Shown: in pieces, positions 52,773 through 61,823 of the stretch
Layout of the letters: the number at the start of each line of letters is the position of its first letter
Position numbering within the stretch: position 1 is the stretch's first letter
DNA from: UKL13-2 sp043744255
GTDB lineage: Bacteria; Pseudomonadota; Gammaproteobacteria; Burkholderiales; Usitatibacteraceae
Reading direction: 5' to 3'
Assembly (NCBI GenBank): GCA_043744255.1
Contig: JAYTVA010000110.1
Span: forward strand, 1-64,000
DNA length: 64,000 bases
The notes under the pieces: generated by a model
Databases searched by the model: none
The model's input: only the letters and a program-made list of their open reading frames with translations
What the model was told of the DNA's origin: nothing
Program-made: the position numbers and the translations under genes

Positions 52773-53156
52773 TTAGCTGCAGACTGTAGACCACAGTATT
52801 GACGATTTGCGTAAAACGCAGAGCGCCCTTGAAATTTGGGGACGCCGCCTGCGTTTGGTTCACAGATGCCAAGGTGTTTTTCGGGCGCAGTACTTCAGAC
52901 GCTTTTGCCTCAAACTGCCCGCCAATACTAGTGTTTGATTGAAATTCTGCTTTGCGCATTGTTTGTTACTCACCCCATATATGCGCAAGTGTTGCCTGAA
53001 TTTTTTCTCGAAGTGCGCGATCAATTCGCGATTGGCGGCGAAAAGCGCTCGTTGAGCTTCGATCTCGGCTACGACTTCTCGCAGAGTAGGATCGCGATCA
53101 CACGGCTATCGCAGCAGGCGTTACTGCCTCCGCTCAGTTGAATTGCATGAGCAGCA
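52773..53156. other. 384-bp region without an intact gene; holds a decayed fragment
   Basis: Between the toxin gene and the TonB receptor gene lies a stretch without an intact gene. Its right half has a remnant of a type I restriction-modification gene on the reverse strand (see separate entry). The left half, about 52780-52970, is open in several frames but has no recognisable product. The mixture suggests past insertion and loss of a defence module. Confidence 0.5.
52972..53105 (-). pseudogene. C-terminal remnant of a type I restriction-modification M/S protein
   Basis: Reverse-strand reading gives REVVAEIEAQRALFAANREL, then IAHFEKKFRQHLRIYG. This matches my memory of the C-terminal coiled helix of N-6 DNA methylases and specificity subunits (V-A-E-I-E-A-E-x-A-L-V-x-A-N-R-E-L-I-x-x-F-E-x-K-I). 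An in-frame TAG at 53106-53108 cuts it off upstream and no methylase motif is left, so only about 40 residues survive. It sits between a toxin-antitoxin pair and a TonB receptor gene. Confidence 0.5.
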
Positions 53157-55379
53157 CTACAACTTCATCTCCAGCCGCATCTGCCAATTCACAAACGAGC
53201 GCGCCGTGTTCCGCGCGCTTTCACGAATGTCGTCAGCCTCAATACTGGTGCTGGTGAGATTGTCCAGCGGCGCGAGGTTGCTTGCCGATACGCGTAGCTG
53301 TACTGACGGATTGAACGTCCACAGCGCGTACGCATCGACGATGGTTTTTCTACCTTGAAACGCGGTTTGAATATCGCTCACCCGCGTGTTGTATGCGGGA
53401 TTCCAATTGATGTTGCCGCCAAGGGACAACGGCACGCTGCGCAGCCGATAGTCGGCACCGAAGTTGGCGGTGGCACGCGGTTGTTGATCGAGGCGATTAT
53501 CGGGGCCGGGCACCTCAACCACGCGTGAGCGAAACAGACTGACGTTGGCGCGCAGATCCACGGGAGCGGCGTTGGCCATCAGTTGGTTGAGGCGAAATTT
53601 TGCTTCGAGCTCGACCCCTTGCGTATTCGCATCGCCGACATTGCGCGCACGCGACACCCAGCGCGGCACATTCGCCCAGGTCACCTTCTCCAATCGGCTG
53701 GTGTTACGAATCAGATTGCGGATATCGCGATGGAATAGATTGGCACTGAGAAGTCCGCCGCCGTCCGGGTAATGCTCGAATGCGACATCAATGCCGCGCG
53801 CCAATTCAGGCCGCAAATCGGGATTGCCAGCGCGATCCGGCGAGGTTGGCGAATTCGCGCCTGGCACTGGAAAGCGCGTGGAAATGGATGGTCGCGCGAT
53901 GAGGTCGCGCAGCGCTGGCGAGCGGTAGCTGCGGGTGAGGCTCAGGCGTACTTGATCGCGACTGGCGGGGTCGGGTTTCCACACGGTATGCGCCAGCGGC
54001 GTCCATACGCTGCTGCGGTTCTTACGGGTCTTGTCGCTACCGTCGTCGCCAAGTGTGGAAATACCTTCCCAGCGGAGACCCCCGTTGGCCGACCACTGCG
54101 GCGAGATCGTCCATTCGTCTTGCACGTAGGCCGCGTAGCGCGTGCTGGAGGCCGCAACATCGTCACCAAAATCCGCGAGGATCGGTGCACCATCCTGCAA
54201 GGTTGTGCGTGCTTCATTTCGCCGTGCCGCCTCGGCCTCGATGCCGCCAACGACGTTGTGCGCGTCACCTAACGGCCTGCTCAGTTTCGCACCAGCCGAC
54301 GCCGTGCGCTCGCGCGTGGTCGCGCGCTCATTGAGTACGCGAATCCGTGCGCCATCTGCGTTGAACTCGTTGCGCAACGAGGCGCTGTTGCCGCGCGATT
54401 GGCGCAACGCGCCGCGTAATTCCAGTCGCGACTCCTCCGTGATTTGCCCGCGCCACTGGCCACTCACGCGCGCATTGGTGGAGCGGCTATCGCCATCAGT
54501 GGCTGACTGACGGTACAGCGGTGGCGCAGTGCCTACCGTCTGATCCAGCCGCGATTCACGATGCGTGTGCGTTTCCGTGTGCGTGAATACCGGGCTGACC
54601 GTAACCGTGTCGCCATCCTCTTCGCGCCAGCGCAGGCGAGTGCTCAAGCTGAGGTTCTGCCGCCGGTCGCGCGTCAACGAAGCCTCATATTGCGCGAGCG
54701 TGGTGGCTCCGTTGCTGATGCGCTGATCGGTCGTGCTGGTCACCGATTCGCTGGCACGCGGATCGTGCGCCGCCGTGAGCGAGACGTTGTAATTGAGCGC
54801 GCCCGCCGCGTCGTTCTTGGTCCACGTCACGCTGGGTTGCACTTGTCCGTTCTCAAATTCAGTCGAAACACGCACATCGTTGATGCGTTTGCGCACGCCG
54901 TCGCGAGTGATGATGTTGATGGTGCCTGCGATGGCACGTGCCCCCGTCTCTGCGGTCGGCGCGCGCAGTATTTCGATGCGTTCAATTTGTTCCGGTGACA
55001 ACGAATCCAACGAAAACCGCGCGGGCACGCGTTCGCCGTCGAGCAGAATTTGCGTATAACCACTGCCCAACCCGCGCAAGCGAATCTCGCGATTACGACG
55101 CGAGGTGCCCTGCACAGTCACGCCCGGCAAACGCTTGAACACCTCGCTCAAATTGCTGTCGCCAAAGCGCTCGATCTCATCGCGTCCCACGATAATTTTT
55201 GCGGCGGTCGAATCGCGCCGTTCATCGGTGTCACTCAACTGTTTACCGGTGACATCAACGCGTTCCAATTTCGCGGGCGGCTTGGCGGGTTCGGCTGCGG
55301 GCTGCTGCGCGAATCCAGTCACGGCCTGCAACGCCACCAACGCACAACTGAGTCGCGTGGCAAACATAGTGTGATTCAC
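53157..55379 (-). CDS. TonB-dependent outer-membrane receptor (FepA/IrgA-like), coupled to ugd
   Basis: 740 residues from GTG at 55379 (overlapping the ugd stop, GTGA); an ATG at 55367 is an alternative. Signal peptide ends near GFAQQ. Plug domain: VDVTGKQLSDTDERRDSTAA with a TonB-box-like start, RLPGVTVQGTSRRNREIRLR, GYTQILLDGERVPARFSLDS, RIEILRAPTAETGARAIAGT. The barrel ends in RSFVNWQMRLEMKL, lacking a terminal Phe but with hydrophobic Leu. The substrate is unknown: siderophore-like families are close, but its coupling with a polysaccharide operon could mean oligosaccharide or vitamin uptake. The latter is inference. Confidence 0.9.
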   Translation of the reverse strand: MNHTMFATRLSCALVALQAVTGFAQQPAAEPAKPPAKLERVDVTGKQLSDTDERRDSTAAKIIVGRDEIERFGDSNLSEVFKRLPGVTVQGTSRRNREIRLRGLGSGYTQILLDGERVPARFSLDSLSPEQIERIEILRAPTAETGARAIAGTINIITRDGVRKRINDVRVSTEFENGQVQPSVTWTKNDAAGALNYNVSLTAAHDPRASESVTSTTDQRISNGATTLAQYEASLTRDRRQNLSLSTRLRWREEDGDTVTVSPVFTHTETHTHRESRLDQTVGTAPPLYRQSATDGDSRSTNARVSGQWRGQITEESRLELRGALRQSRGNSASLRNEFNADGARIRVLNERATTRERTASAGAKLSRPLGDAHNVVGGIEAEAARRNEARTTLQDGAPILADFGDDVAASSTRYAAYVQDEWTISPQWSANGGLRWEGISTLGDDGSDKTRKNRSSVWTPLAHTVWKPDPASRDQVRLSLTRSYRSPALRDLIARPSISTRFPVPGANSPTSPDRAGNPDLRPELARGIDVAFEHYPDGGGLLSANLFHRDIRNLIRNTSRLEKVTWANVPRWVSRARNVGDANTQGVELEAKFRLNQLMANAAPVDLRANVSLFRSRVVEVPGPDNRLDQQPRATANFGADYRLRSVPLSLGGNINWNPAYNTRVSDIQTAFQGRKTIVDAYALWTFNPSVQLRVSASNLAPLDNLTSTSIEADDIRESARNTARSFVNWQMRLEMKL

Positions 55380-56737
55380 GCGGCCAGCGCCAATGCACCC
55401 GGCGCGGGCGCACGCGGCCTGCGCCCAATAGAAAAATACTCAAAGCCTGCTTCGCGTAGTGGCGCAGGATCAAACAAATTGCGCCCATCAAAAATTACCG
55501 GCTGGCGCAGCAGACCGCGCATGCGCGCAAAGTCAGGAGAGCGAAACGCTTTCCACTCGGTCACGATTAACAACGCATCGGCACCTGCGAGTGCATCATT
55601 CGGGGTCGCCACCAACGTCAGCCCGTCTACATTGGCAAACACGCGCCGCGCAGCGTCCATCGCCACCGGGTCGTGCGCCGTCACCGTCGCACCGCGTTGC
55701 AACAATTCATTGACGATCACAATACTCGGCGCTTCGCGCAGGTCGTCCGTGTCCGGCTTGAACGCCAGGCCCCACACCGCAAAATGCAGCCCGCGCAAAT
55801 CTTCGCCAAAGCGCGCCGCCACTTTCTGCACCAGCACTTGCTTTTGCCGTTCGTTGGCGCGCTCCACGGCAGTGAGCAACAGCAACGGTTCATCAACGCC
55901 GTGCGCGCTATGCAACAGCGCCTTTACATCTTTCGGGAAACACGAGCCGCCGTAGCCGCAGCCGGGATAGAGAAATTGATGACCAATGCGCGGATCCGAG
56001 CCGATGCCACGCCGCACCTGGTCGATGTCAGCGCCCAATTTTTCCGCGAGCAATGCCATCTCGTTCATGAAGCTGATGCGCGTCGCCAGCATCGCGTTCG
56101 CCGCGTATTTGGTGAGTTCGGCAGACCGAATGTCCATCAACACCAGCTTGTCGCGCGTGCGCTGGAAGGGTGCGTACAAGGCCTGCATCAAATGAATCGC
56201 GCGCTCGTCATCGGCACCAACCACGATGCGATCTGGGCGCATGAAGTCTTCAATGGCCGCGCCCTCTTTCAGAAACTCTGGGTTCGACACCACGCTGTAC
56301 GGCACGCGCACGCCGCGTTCAGCCAGCGCCTTAGCAATGGTTTGACTCACCGCATCTGCCGTGCCCACCGGCACCGTGCTTTTATCCACGACCACTTTGA
56401 AATCAGTCATGTGCTCACCAATGCTGCGCGCGGCCGCCAACACGTGTTTCATATCTGCCGCACCATCTTCATCCGGCGGCGTACCCACGGCAATAAATTG
56501 GATGGTGCCAAAGCGCACGCCTTCTTTCACGTCAGTGCTGAAATGCAGACGGCCAGCGGTCACATTGCGCATCACCATTTCTTCCAATCCCGGCTCGAAG
56601 ATCGGCAATTCGCCGCGCAATAGCCCGGCAATTTTTCGTTCATCCACATCCACACAAAAAACGTCATTGCCCATCTCGGCAAAGCACGCACCTGTCACCA
56701 AGCCTACATAGCCGGTACCGATTACGGTTAATTTCAT
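55376..56737 (-). CDS. ugd: UDP-glucose 6-dehydrogenase
   Basis: 453 residues from ATG at 56737, with AAGGAA upstream. Oxidises UDP-glucose to UDP-glucuronate, a sugar donor for acidic surface polysaccharides. NAD motif VIGTGYVGLVTGACFAEMGN at the start, substrate region EFLKEGAAIEDFMRPDRIVV near residue 155, catalytic Cys in FLYPGCGYGGSCFPKDVKAL near 260, and KPDTDDLREAPSIVIVNEL near 330. It overlaps the TonB receptor by 4 bp downstream and follows the deacetylase gene by 47 bp, so all are probably on one transcript. Confidence 0.96.
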   Translation of the reverse strand: MKLTVIGTGYVGLVTGACFAEMGNDVFCVDVDERKIAGLLRGELPIFEPGLEEMVMRNVTAGRLHFSTDVKEGVRFGTIQFIAVGTPPDEDGAADMKHVLAAARSIGEHMTDFKVVVDKSTVPVGTADAVSQTIAKALAERGVRVPYSVVSNPEFLKEGAAIEDFMRPDRIVVGADDERAIHLMQALYAPFQRTRDKLVLMDIRSAELTKYAANAMLATRISFMNEMALLAEKLGADIDQVRRGIGSDPRIGHQFLYPGCGYGGSCFPKDVKALLHSAHGVDEPLLLLTAVERANERQKQVLVQKVAARFGEDLRGLHFAVWGLAFKPDTDDLREAPSIVIVNELLQRGATVTAHDPVAMDAARRVFANVDGLTLVATPNDALAGADALLIVTEWKAFRSPDFARMRGLLRQPVIFDGRNLFDPAPLREAGFEYFSIGRRPRAPAPGALALAA

Positions 56738-56784
56738 GGTGGTTCCTTCTGGGATTGGGGGTTGGGGATCGGGGGACTGCTGCC

Positions 56785-57585
56785 TCAATGCGAGAGGGTG
56801 TTTTCCTGCCACCGTGATGGGAAGGACTGATGCGCGGCGTGATCCACGCACAACAGCTCGCGCATCAACATCCAGTGCGCACGCGGGTGTTGCTGCAATG
56901 TCGATAGCCAAGGTTTGAGCGTGGCAAGATCACTCTCATCCATGGCCGCGTGATGCAGCATCACGCCGACGCACTCGCCACTGCCAATGGCACGCACAAG
57001 TTCGGCCGCCAACGCCGCTTCACCGTCCACGTCACCGTTCGTCGCGCTTGGTCGTAATTTGCACCAATCAATCTGCACCGCAATTTCCGGTAGGGCAGCC
57101 TGCGCGGGCGCCGTTACGTCGCGCGATAGTGCCGCGAAGCCCAACTCAGCGAGCAGCGATGGTGTACCGACTGCACAGCGATTCCACGGCGGCGTGAAGA
57201 TAGGGTCAAGTCGTGCGGCGAAGCAGTGCTGCAACCAATTGCGTCCTTCGATCAAGTCGTAGCGCTGCGTCTTCACATCGCGCGCTGATCCAAATTCGCA
57301 CTTGCGCCCTTCCGTCTCGTGGTTCGTGTGAGCAAAGCCATGTTGATGCAGACCGAGCGCGAAGGGCGTGGCGTCCACCCGTGCACGCAGCTCAGTCGCC
57401 AGTGCGGCGTGGGTAGCACGCGGAATCACCGCGAGATCGATCGGCGCGCCGCACGCGGCCACACAATCGAGCAACGCGAACAAGCGCGCATCGTCCCAGC
57501 CAGCATCATCATCACGTAAGAAAAAACGCACTGGAGTCGGCGCGGCGTCGAGCGCGGCGAGCACTGCATTCATGCCGATCGTCAT
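56785..57585 (-). CDS. Polysaccharide deacetylase-family (NodB-like) protein
   Basis: 266 residues. NodB-type motifs: Asp pair in RFFLRDDDAGWDDARLFALL near residue 22, H-x3-H in LHQHGFAHTNHE near residue 99, and R/P motif FTPPWNRCAVG near 140. C-terminal VMLHHAAMDESDLATLKPWL carries a further His. It probably removes acetyl groups from a cell-surface or exported sugar polymer. No signal peptide is seen, so the reaction may be in the cytoplasm on a lipid- or nucleotide-linked sugar. Its ATG at 57585 overlaps the glycosyltransferase stop (ATGA). Confidence 0.88.
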   Translation of the reverse strand: MTIGMNAVLAALDAAPTPVRFFLRDDDAGWDDARLFALLDCVAACGAPIDLAVIPRATHAALATELRARVDATPFALGLHQHGFAHTNHETEGRKCEFGSARDVKTQRYDLIEGRNWLQHCFAARLDPIFTPPWNRCAVGTPSLLAELGFAALSRDVTAPAQAALPEIAVQIDWCKLRPSATNGDVDGEAALAAELVRAIGSGECVGVMLHHAAMDESDLATLKPWLSTLQQHPRAHWMLMRELLCVDHAAHQSFPSRWQENTLSH

Positions 57586-58748
57586 GCGGCCTCCCTGACG
57601 ACACGCTGACGCGCCAACTGCTCGAGCAACTCGGCGCTCCGCACTGCGCCATCGAGATGGATCGCTGCGGGTGTCGGTACGAAGCTAAGCAGCGCCGCCA
57701 GTTCCGTCGCAAGCCGCGCCGGTGCTAGCGACGCCGCACTCAGTTGCATCACCGCCCCCAACGCTGCAAGTCGCTCCGCGCGCTCGCTCTGCTCATTCTC
57801 GGTGACGGTTGCATACGGCACCACCAACGCAGGCACCTTAGCAACCACTATATCCAGCGCGGTGTTATAGCCACATTGGCTCAGAGACGCCCGTGCGGCG
57901 CGCATCTCGGCCACCATATCCGGAACGTGGCGCACCAGTTCAACGCCAGTCATACCCGACGCGGCACGCTGCAATTCCAGCCAATGCGGTTCAGGCAGGA
58001 ATGGGCCGGCGACGATCCGCATTGGTACATTGAGTTTTCGCTGTGCTGCCAACGCAGCGAGAAATAAGTCGCGGCCCACAATCCCACCACCTGCCGACAC
58101 CAGCACCTGCGCGCCACGGGGCACCGCCACCGCAGCAGCGCGCGCGGGCACAACGAAACCGGTGTAATGCACCGGAGTGCGCATCGGGCGGTTTGGGTGA
58201 AAGCTGTCTTCAAGCCGCGCGAACTGCGGATCGGCATGTACCAGCACGGTATCGAAGTAACGATCCGTTAGCCAGCGTGCGCGATCATCGTGATGCTGTT
58301 GATCGGGGCGCGCATCGACCAAAATATCGCGCAGGCTACATGCGACGCGCGCCGGGGTGCCCGGTTGGCTCCGCGCGAGTCGGATCAACGACAAAATTTC
58401 ACCGGCGAATTTCTTTCGTCCAAACGGAAACAACTCGACCAGCAGCACAGCAGGCCGCGTGCGCTGCACGGCACGCGCGATCATGGCGTGTCGTGCAGCG
58501 CGTGCCTCGGCCACATCCTGCGTGGCACTGCGGCTAACGACGGTGTGCCCGTCATCCATGCCCAACGGCGGCAAGTCGATCATCTCGATGTCGCGCGGCA
58601 CCGGCACCCCCGGCGGTAGCGGCCCGCCATTGAGAAACACCACACGAAAACGCTGCGACAAGGCATGTGCCAACGCGAACGAGCGCGTGAGATGACCGAT
58701 GCCCAGCGAGTGCTGGCAATAGAACAGTAACGTGGGTGCACTAGACAT
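57582..58748 (-). CDS. MurG-like glycosyltransferase (GT28 fold)
   Basis: 388 residues from ATG at 58748, overlapping the ABC-exporter stop by 8 bp. The N-terminal acceptor half has FYCQHSLGIGHLTRSFALAH; the C-terminal donor half has VSAGGGIVGRDLFLAAL, VRHVPDMVAEMRAARASLSQ, SQCGYNTALDIVV and VPYATVTENEQSERAERL. This is the GT-B fold with a MurG/GT28-type signature. A UDP-sugar donor is expected, possibly the UDP-glucuronate made by the neighbouring Ugd product. No membrane helix is seen; it probably works at the inner face of the membrane. Confidence 0.88.
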   Translation of the reverse strand: MSSAPTLLFYCQHSLGIGHLTRSFALAHALSQRFRVVFLNGGPLPPGVPVPRDIEMIDLPPLGMDDGHTVVSRSATQDVAEARAARHAMIARAVQRTRPAVLLVELFPFGRKKFAGEILSLIRLARSQPGTPARVACSLRDILVDARPDQQHHDDRARWLTDRYFDTVLVHADPQFARLEDSFHPNRPMRTPVHYTGFVVPARAAAVAVPRGAQVLVSAGGGIVGRDLFLAALAAQRKLNVPMRIVAGPFLPEPHWLELQRAASGMTGVELVRHVPDMVAEMRAARASLSQCGYNTALDIVVAKVPALVVPYATVTENEQSERAERLAALGAVMQLSAASLAPARLATELAALLSFVPTPAAIHLDGAVRSAELLEQLARQRVVREAA

Positions 58749-60519
58749 TGCGACGCTCCACCAAAGAGAGATAAGTTCCACGCGCTTTCAACAGCACGTC
58801 ATGCGCACCTGATTCCACCAACTTGCCAGCCTGCATGACGAGGATGCGGTCATAGCTCACCATATCGGTGTACTCGTGCGAAATCACCATCAATGTGCGA
58901 TTGCGATGCACGCGTGCCACCGCTTCGTTGATGAGCCGCGCCGAGACGGCATCAATCGATGAGGTCGGTTCATCCATTACTAAGATCGCGGGGTCTTTCA
59001 CCAGCGCGCGCGCCAAACACAAGCGCTGGCGCTGCCCGCCAGAAAGTGCGCTGCCGCGCTCTCCGACTTCCGTGTCGTACCCGGCGGGTAGGTCGATGAT
59101 GAATTCATGTGCGCGCGCGTGTTGTGCCGCGCGCTCGACCTCTTCAAACGACGCCTGTGGTGCACCGTAGGCGATGTTCTCGCGCACCGAAACACCGAAC
59201 AGCATGTTGTCTTGGAGCACGATGCTAATCGCGCGGCGCAGGCTTTCGCGTTGCAGGCGACGGATGTCGATACCGTCGATCAAGATGCGCCCACTGCTTG
59301 GCTCATAGAGACGCAGCAACAGCGCCAACACGGTGGATTTGCCCGCACCCGAGGGGCCGACCAGCGCCACGCGTTCACCCGCCGCGATGCGAAACGAGAC
59401 CTGCGCCAACACCGGGCGATCCGCACGATAGGCGAACGACACGTCTTCAAACACGATTTCACCGAGCGGGCGACCGAGCACAATGGCATCGGGCGAATCC
59501 TCAAGCTCTGGCTCAATCGCCAAGATCTCGGCGACGCGTTGCGCGCTAACCGATGCGCGCGAAAATTTGGCGGCGAGCCGACCGAGATCGCGTACTGGCT
59601 TGTAGAGACTCGTCACATAGGCCAAAAAAATTAGCAGCTCGCCCGGCGTGAGTTGCCGCGCCAGCACTTGCTGCGCGCCGACCAACACGGTGATCGCCAT
59701 GCCCACCGCCGTAATCACCGCAATTGATTTACTGATCGCCCCGGCGTTCTGCGCGCTACGAATTCCGGCGCTGTAGTTGGCTTCAATCTCGGCCTGAAAA
59801 CGACCTTCTTCATACTCCTGCCGCCCGAACGCCTGCACCAGCGCCATGGAAGACAGCACTTCGTTGAGCCGTGAGGCCATACGCCCTTCATGGCGGCGCT
59901 GTTCACGCGCATTTGCTTTCACGCGACGGTTGAGCAGGTAGATCACCAACAGCAATGGCGGAATCGTCGTCGCCACCACCAACGCCAGCCGCCAGTTCAA
60001 CACGAACATCACCGTCAGCATCGCGATCATGGTCAGCAAATGCGTCGCAAAGGTCAGCGCCCATTCGGCAAACATATCGCGCAACAAATTAGTGTCGCTC
60101 GCGACCTTGGTGAGCAACTCGCCGCTACGGGTTTGCTGGTGATAGGCAAGCGAGAGGCGCTGCAAATGCGTGAACAACGCATTGCGCAAGCGGTAGGTGA
60201 TGCGATGGCCGATCTTGGCGGTGTTGAATAGCTGCAAATACGACAAACTGCCCGCCAGTAGCGCAATCACGGCAATCGCACCGGCCATCGCCAGTAACGC
60301 TGGCCACGTACCGAGTGCTAGCAGGCTTGCCAGCGGCGACAGCGCAGGCGGCAACGGATGGCCAAGCAGAACGTGATCGAAAATTATTTTCAGCGGCCAC
60401 GGTGCCAGCAAGTTAGTACCAATCACACCAACGAGACCGATGGCGGCCAGCAGCAGCGCAACGCGTTGCTCGCGCAGGTTGTCGATGATGATGCGGCGGA
60501 AACGTGATGGTGTTTTCAT
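58741..60519 (-). CDS. ABC exporter, fused permease and ATPase (MsbA/HlyB-like)
   Basis: 592 residues from ATG at 60519, overlapping the upstream kinase-like gene by 4 bp (ATGA). N-terminal membrane domain with six expected helices (LLLAAIGLVGVIGTNLLAPW, LAMAGAIAVIALLAGSLSYL and others). C-terminal ATPase with Walker A LVGPSGAGKSTVLALL near residue 380, Q-loop IVLQDNMLF, signature LSGGQRQRLCLARAL near 485 and Walker B AILVMDEPTSSID. It resembles lipid or glycolipid flippases. In this operon it most probably exports a lipid-linked sugar product. Confidence 0.93.
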   Translation of the reverse strand: MKTPSRFRRIIIDNLREQRVALLLAAIGLVGVIGTNLLAPWPLKIIFDHVLLGHPLPPALSPLASLLALGTWPALLAMAGAIAVIALLAGSLSYLQLFNTAKIGHRITYRLRNALFTHLQRLSLAYHQQTRSGELLTKVASDTNLLRDMFAEWALTFATHLLTMIAMLTVMFVLNWRLALVVATTIPPLLLVIYLLNRRVKANAREQRRHEGRMASRLNEVLSSMALVQAFGRQEYEEGRFQAEIEANYSAGIRSAQNAGAISKSIAVITAVGMAITVLVGAQQVLARQLTPGELLIFLAYVTSLYKPVRDLGRLAAKFSRASVSAQRVAEILAIEPELEDSPDAIVLGRPLGEIVFEDVSFAYRADRPVLAQVSFRIAAGERVALVGPSGAGKSTVLALLLRLYEPSSGRILIDGIDIRRLQRESLRRAISIVLQDNMLFGVSVRENIAYGAPQASFEEVERAAQHARAHEFIIDLPAGYDTEVGERGSALSGGQRQRLCLARALVKDPAILVMDEPTSSIDAVSARLINEAVARVHRNRTLMVISHEYTDMVSYDRILVMQAGKLVESGAHDVLLKARGTYLSLVERRNV

Positions 60520-61823
60520 GCCGCCAACTCCATGCTTGGTCGCGCGGTCAGCATGTCCTCGGTGGCCAGCGTGATCGCATACGCGACGCGTACGTGCCAA
60601 CCGTCACGATGACGGACAAAAAAGCTGTATGCCTTGCGTAACAACAGGAGGCGCAAATACCAATCTAGCTCTGCCTGGTTCGGCGCCGACATGGCTACCG
60701 CCATGTATGAATTGATGAAACTCCCCGCCAGTGCTTGTGTTTCAGATAATTCATGATCTTCATCGGTGAGTAGCTGGCTCACGAAATCCGCGACATCGTG
60801 AGCCGCACTTCCCTCAACGACGTTATCAAAATCAAACAGCACCACGCGCTCACCGCTGCACAACATTTGATCGACATGGAAGTCACCGTGGATCGGCACG
60901 CACATATCAAGTGTCGGCAAATCACGTTGTAGACCGTCCAGCACGACACCCAGTGACCGCGCAAAACTCGCATCGGCACGCACGAGTTTGTGACACTGTT
61001 TGATCGTCCGTTCCAGCAACATCTGCGGCGTGAGCAAGGTCTCGCCACGCAACGGGGAAGCATGCAGACGGCACAATGCCTGCGCAACACGCGTGACCCA
61101 GATTGTCGATTGCTTGCCATCAAGCATGGAACGGAGGGGTGTTCCAAGCACTTCTGCCTGCCACACCGCGTGCAGCGCCGCACTTGTGCCCAGCGGTGTT
61201 GCGATGAGGAAGGCGCGTGGGTCCGATTGACTGCAAGCGTGCAAGTTGTCGATGCGACCTGCCACCGTCTGCCAGCCATCATCCGCATAGGTTTTACCGT
61301 AGCAGGTGCGACGACCACTCGGCGTGTCGAACGTAAAGCGCGCCGTGCAATGCTCTTCGGGTTCGTGGCGCACGATTTGGATGTTGATGTTTTCGACGCC
61401 GGCACCATCCAGCATTGCTGCGAGATGCGTGCGCACGGCATCAGCGTCAAGAAACTCAGTGAGACGCGTCATCGCGGGATCGTTCGGTAAGGTCCACACC
61501 AGCGCATCAATGGTCGGCAAATGCGTCGGGGCACCCGCAGCGTTGCGCCATGCGTCGGCACTCTTGCCCATCCCATACGCCTTCGCATACAGCCATTGCG
61601 TGCACGTCATCCCCGACGCACGATCCGCTACCTCAAGTGCATAAACCACCCCAAGGTACGGCGCGCCCTGCTCCTCGGTCTTGCGTGAAATACGACGACG
61701 CGTTTGCTGGATGCGGCATGCGCGCACCTCGGCATGCGCCAATGCCGGCAACTCGCGGGCAAACAATTCCCTTATCGCTTGTGCATCGAGTAGCAGTGAA
61801 GTGGTGGTGGTAGCGTGCATCAT
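60516..61823 (-). CDS. APH-family phosphotransferase-like protein (paralogue 1)
   Basis: 435 residues. Aminoglycoside-phosphotransferase/choline-kinase fold; no antibiotic link is implied. The catalytic loop reads HGDFHVDQML near residue 300, with Gln where the Mg-binding Asn usually stands, and the metal-binding Asp is in LFDFDNVVEG near 319. The start ATG at 61823 overlaps the next-upstream kinase-like gene (61820). A paralogue lies directly upstream. Such kinases could phosphorylate a sugar, a polyol or a lipid used in the polysaccharide pathway; the substrate is not known. Confidence 0.85.
   Translation of the reverse strand: MMHATTTTSLLLDAQAIRELFARELPALAHAEVRACRIQQTRRRISRKTEEQGAPYLGVVYALEVADRASGMTCTQWLYAKAYGMGKSADAWRNAAGAPTHLPTIDALVWTLPNDPAMTRLTEFLDADAVRTHLAAMLDGAGVENINIQIVRHEPEEHCTARFTFDTPSGRRTCYGKTYADDGWQTVAGRIDNLHACSQSDPRAFLIATPLGTSAALHAVWQAEVLGTPLRSMLDGKQSTIWVTRVAQALCRLHASPLRGETLLTPQMLLERTIKQCHKLVRADASFARSLGVVLDGLQRDLPTLDMCVPIHGDFHVDQMLCSGERVVLFDFDNVVEGSAAHDVADFVSQLLTDEDHELSETQALAGSFINSYMAVAMSAPNQAELDWYLRLLLLRKAYSFFVRHRDGWHVRVAYAITLATEDMLTARPSMELAA

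Noticed and set aside
52684..52959. Reverse-strand 91-codon frame starting beside the remnant
   Set aside because: Runs antisense into the toxin gene and has no recognisable product; listed only as part of the gene-free region.
52935..53141. 68-codon forward frame with a hydrophobic start in the decayed region
   Set aside because: It is the antisense of the methylase-like remnant and has no ribosome-binding site.
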